The position numbers and the translations under genes are program-made. This document shows, in pieces, positions 8,581 to 9,714 of a stretch of 9,714 nt of DNA. Numbering within the stretch: the first letter of the stretch is position 1; every line of letters starts with the position of its first letter. Origin of the DNA: Bacteroidales bacterium (GTDB taxonomy: Bacteria > Bacteroidota > Bacteroidia > Bacteroidales > UBA932). The stretch covers positions 1 through 9,714 of the forward strand of contig JAFZMA010000057.1 of assembly GCA_017551215.1 (NCBI GenBank). Reading direction: 5' to 3'. The notes beneath the pieces were generated by a model. That model made no database searches. It saw only the letters and a program-made list of their open reading frames with translations, and was not told the origin of the DNA.

Positions 8581-9714
8581 ATGAAATACTTCATTATTGC
8601 CGGTGAAGCCTCCGGAGATCTTCACGGATCTAACCTGATAAAGGGACTCAAGCTTGCAGATCCCTCATGCACAATAAGATGCTGGGGAGGAGACCTTATG
8701 AAAGAAGCCGGCGGAGAACTGGTAAGCCACTATAAGGACACTGCTGTCATGGGTTTCTTTGAGGTGCTGACCAGAATCGGCAAGATTTTCCGCAACTTCA
8801 GCAAATGCCGCCACGATATACTGGAATTCAATCCGGATGTGGTTGTTCTCATAGACTACCCCGGATTCAACTTCAGGATGGCCAAATTCGCCAAGAAAAA
8901 GGGATTCAAGGTGTTCTACTACATAGCACCAAAAATCTGGGCCTGGAAAGAGAGCAGAGGCAAGAGGCTGAAAAAATATGTGGACCGCCTGTTCATCATC
9001 TTCCCGTTCGAGATAGAGTATTTCAAAAACAGATGGCAGATAGATGCCATTTACCGTGGTAATCCCCTTTTGGACAGCATAGAAGGCAATCTATACATGA
9101 AAGAGGACAGGGAAACTTTCATCAGGCGTATCTCTGAAATGACTGGAAAGCAGTATTCCGCAGACGACAAGTTCATTGCCCTTCTGGCCGGAAGCCGCCG
9201 AACAGAAATTTCCTACCAGCTTCCGATAATGCTGGATACAATCAGGGCTTTCCCTTCCTATAAGTTTATACTTGCAGCCGCTCCTTCCATACCGGAAGAC
9301 TTCTACCGCAAGCACATACGGAAATATTGCGCCAAAAGAGGCATTGACCCGTCTGAAATCTCTCTTCCAGCTGTTTATGGACAGACATATCCGGTAATGA
9401 AGAATTCCGAGGCTGCAATTGTGAATTCCGGTACAGCATCTTTGGAGGCGGCACTCATCGGTGTTCCCCAGATGGTCAGCTACCTTGGGAGCGAGATTTC
9501 CTACATCATAGCAAAGCAGCTGGTAAAGGGAATCAAGTACATAAGCCTGGCTAACCTGATTCTGGACAAGCTGATTTTCAAGGAGTTCATCCAGCACGAC
9601 GCCAATATCGCGAATGTTTCCGCAGAGCTCCACAAGCTGCTTGAAGACAAGCCGTATATAGAAGCCATGAAAGCGGACTACGCCAAGGTACACCAGCTTC
9701 TGGGTGGCGGAGGA
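8581..9714 (+). CDS. lpxB: Lipid-A-disaccharide synthase LpxB (3' end outside window)
   Basis: This frame runs 378 codons without a stop to the right edge. The enzyme is a GT19 glycosyltransferase on the cytoplasmic face of the inner membrane that joins UDP-2,3-diacylglucosamine to lipid X, giving the disaccharide of lipid A. Visible marks are AGEASGD at 7-13, IDYPGFN at 91-97 (the acceptor-side Asp region; Bacteroidota-like where E. coli has IDAPDFN), YYIAPKIWAWK at 113-123, YRGNPLLD at 158-165, LLAGSRRTEI at 201-210 and the donor-binding NSGTASLEAAL at 292-302. Length at the edge is already close to the family's usual 375-385 residues, so probably only a few residues are missing. It lies 4 bp after surE without its own Shine-Dalgarno site or promoter, which suggests it depends on the surE transcript. 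No frameshift or missing core motif is seen. Confidence 0.97.
   Translation, partial: MKYFIIAGEASGDLHGSNLIKGLKLADPSCTIRCWGGDLMKEAGGELVSHYKDTAVMGFFEVLTRIGKIFRNFSKCRHDILEFNPDVVVLIDYPGFNFRMAKFAKKKGFKVFYYIAPKIWAWKESRGKRLKKYVDRLFIIFPFEIEYFKNRWQIDAIYRGNPLLDSIEGNLYMKEDRETFIRRISEMTGKQYSADDKFIALLAGSRRTEISYQLPIMLDTIRAFPSYKFILAAAPSIPEDFYRKHIRKYCAKRGIDPSEISLPAVYGQTYPVMKNSEAAIVNSGTASLEAALIGVPQMVSYLGSEISYIIAKQLVKGIKYISLANLILDKLIFKEFIQHDANIANVSAELHKLLEDKPYIEAMKADYAKVHQLLGGGG

Noticed and set aside
9091..9693. A 200-codon open frame on the - strand opposite lpxB.
   Set aside because: The + strand frame carries all LpxB motifs to the window edge; the antisense frame shows no family features.

Overview
The window looks like ordinary chromosome from a Gram-negative member of the Bacteroidota, most likely the Bacteroidales. 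Three things point there. Upstream regions carry perfect copies of the Bacteroidota -7 promoter element TAnnTTTG, and strong Shine-Dalgarno sites are mostly lacking. There is a secreted S9B dipeptidyl peptidase IV, typical of protein-degrading Bacteroidota. A surE gene sits directly before a Bacteroidota-type lpxB, so the cell makes lipid A and has an outer membrane. An uncultured gut or animal-associated Bacteroidales is plausible, but the genus cannot be settled from this sequence.

Layout, left to right. (1) Bases 1-811, + strand: the 3' part of a comEC/rec2 DNA-uptake channel gene; its 5' end lies outside the window. (2) Bases 812-6618, - strand: four tightly packed genes that look like one operon. 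In transcription order they are a two-helix membrane receptor with a HAMP domain but no output domain, the K+ transporter subunit trkH, a short RecD/Dda-like SF1B helicase, and dipeptidyl peptidase IV. Gaps are 14 bp, a 4-bp ATGA overlap and 7 bp. The last stop codon directly abuts the comEC stop codon, with no base between them. (3) Bases 6640-6679: a strong intrinsic terminator for the upstream gap gene, whose U-tract runs straight into the -7 element of the operon promoter. (4) Bases 6705-7706, - strand: glyceraldehyde-3-phosphate dehydrogenase. (5) Bases 7742-7777: a compact divergent promoter in which an 8-bp inverted repeat appears to supply the -7 box for one direction and the -33 box for the other. 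(6) Bases 7797-9714, + strand: surE, then lpxB 4 bp later; lpxB runs off the right edge.

The genes serve glycolysis (gap), lipid A synthesis (lpxB), nucleotide clean-up (surE), K+ uptake (trkH), DNA processing (helicase, comEC) and peptide digestion (dpp4). Only surE-lpxB and the four-gene leftward set look co-transcribed. Nothing seen is a mobile element, CRISPR array, defence system, tRNA or rRNA, and no gene-free stretch reaches 300 bases. The points most worth following are the interlocked gap/surE promoter and the HAMP-only receptor placed before a trkH that has no trkA beside it.
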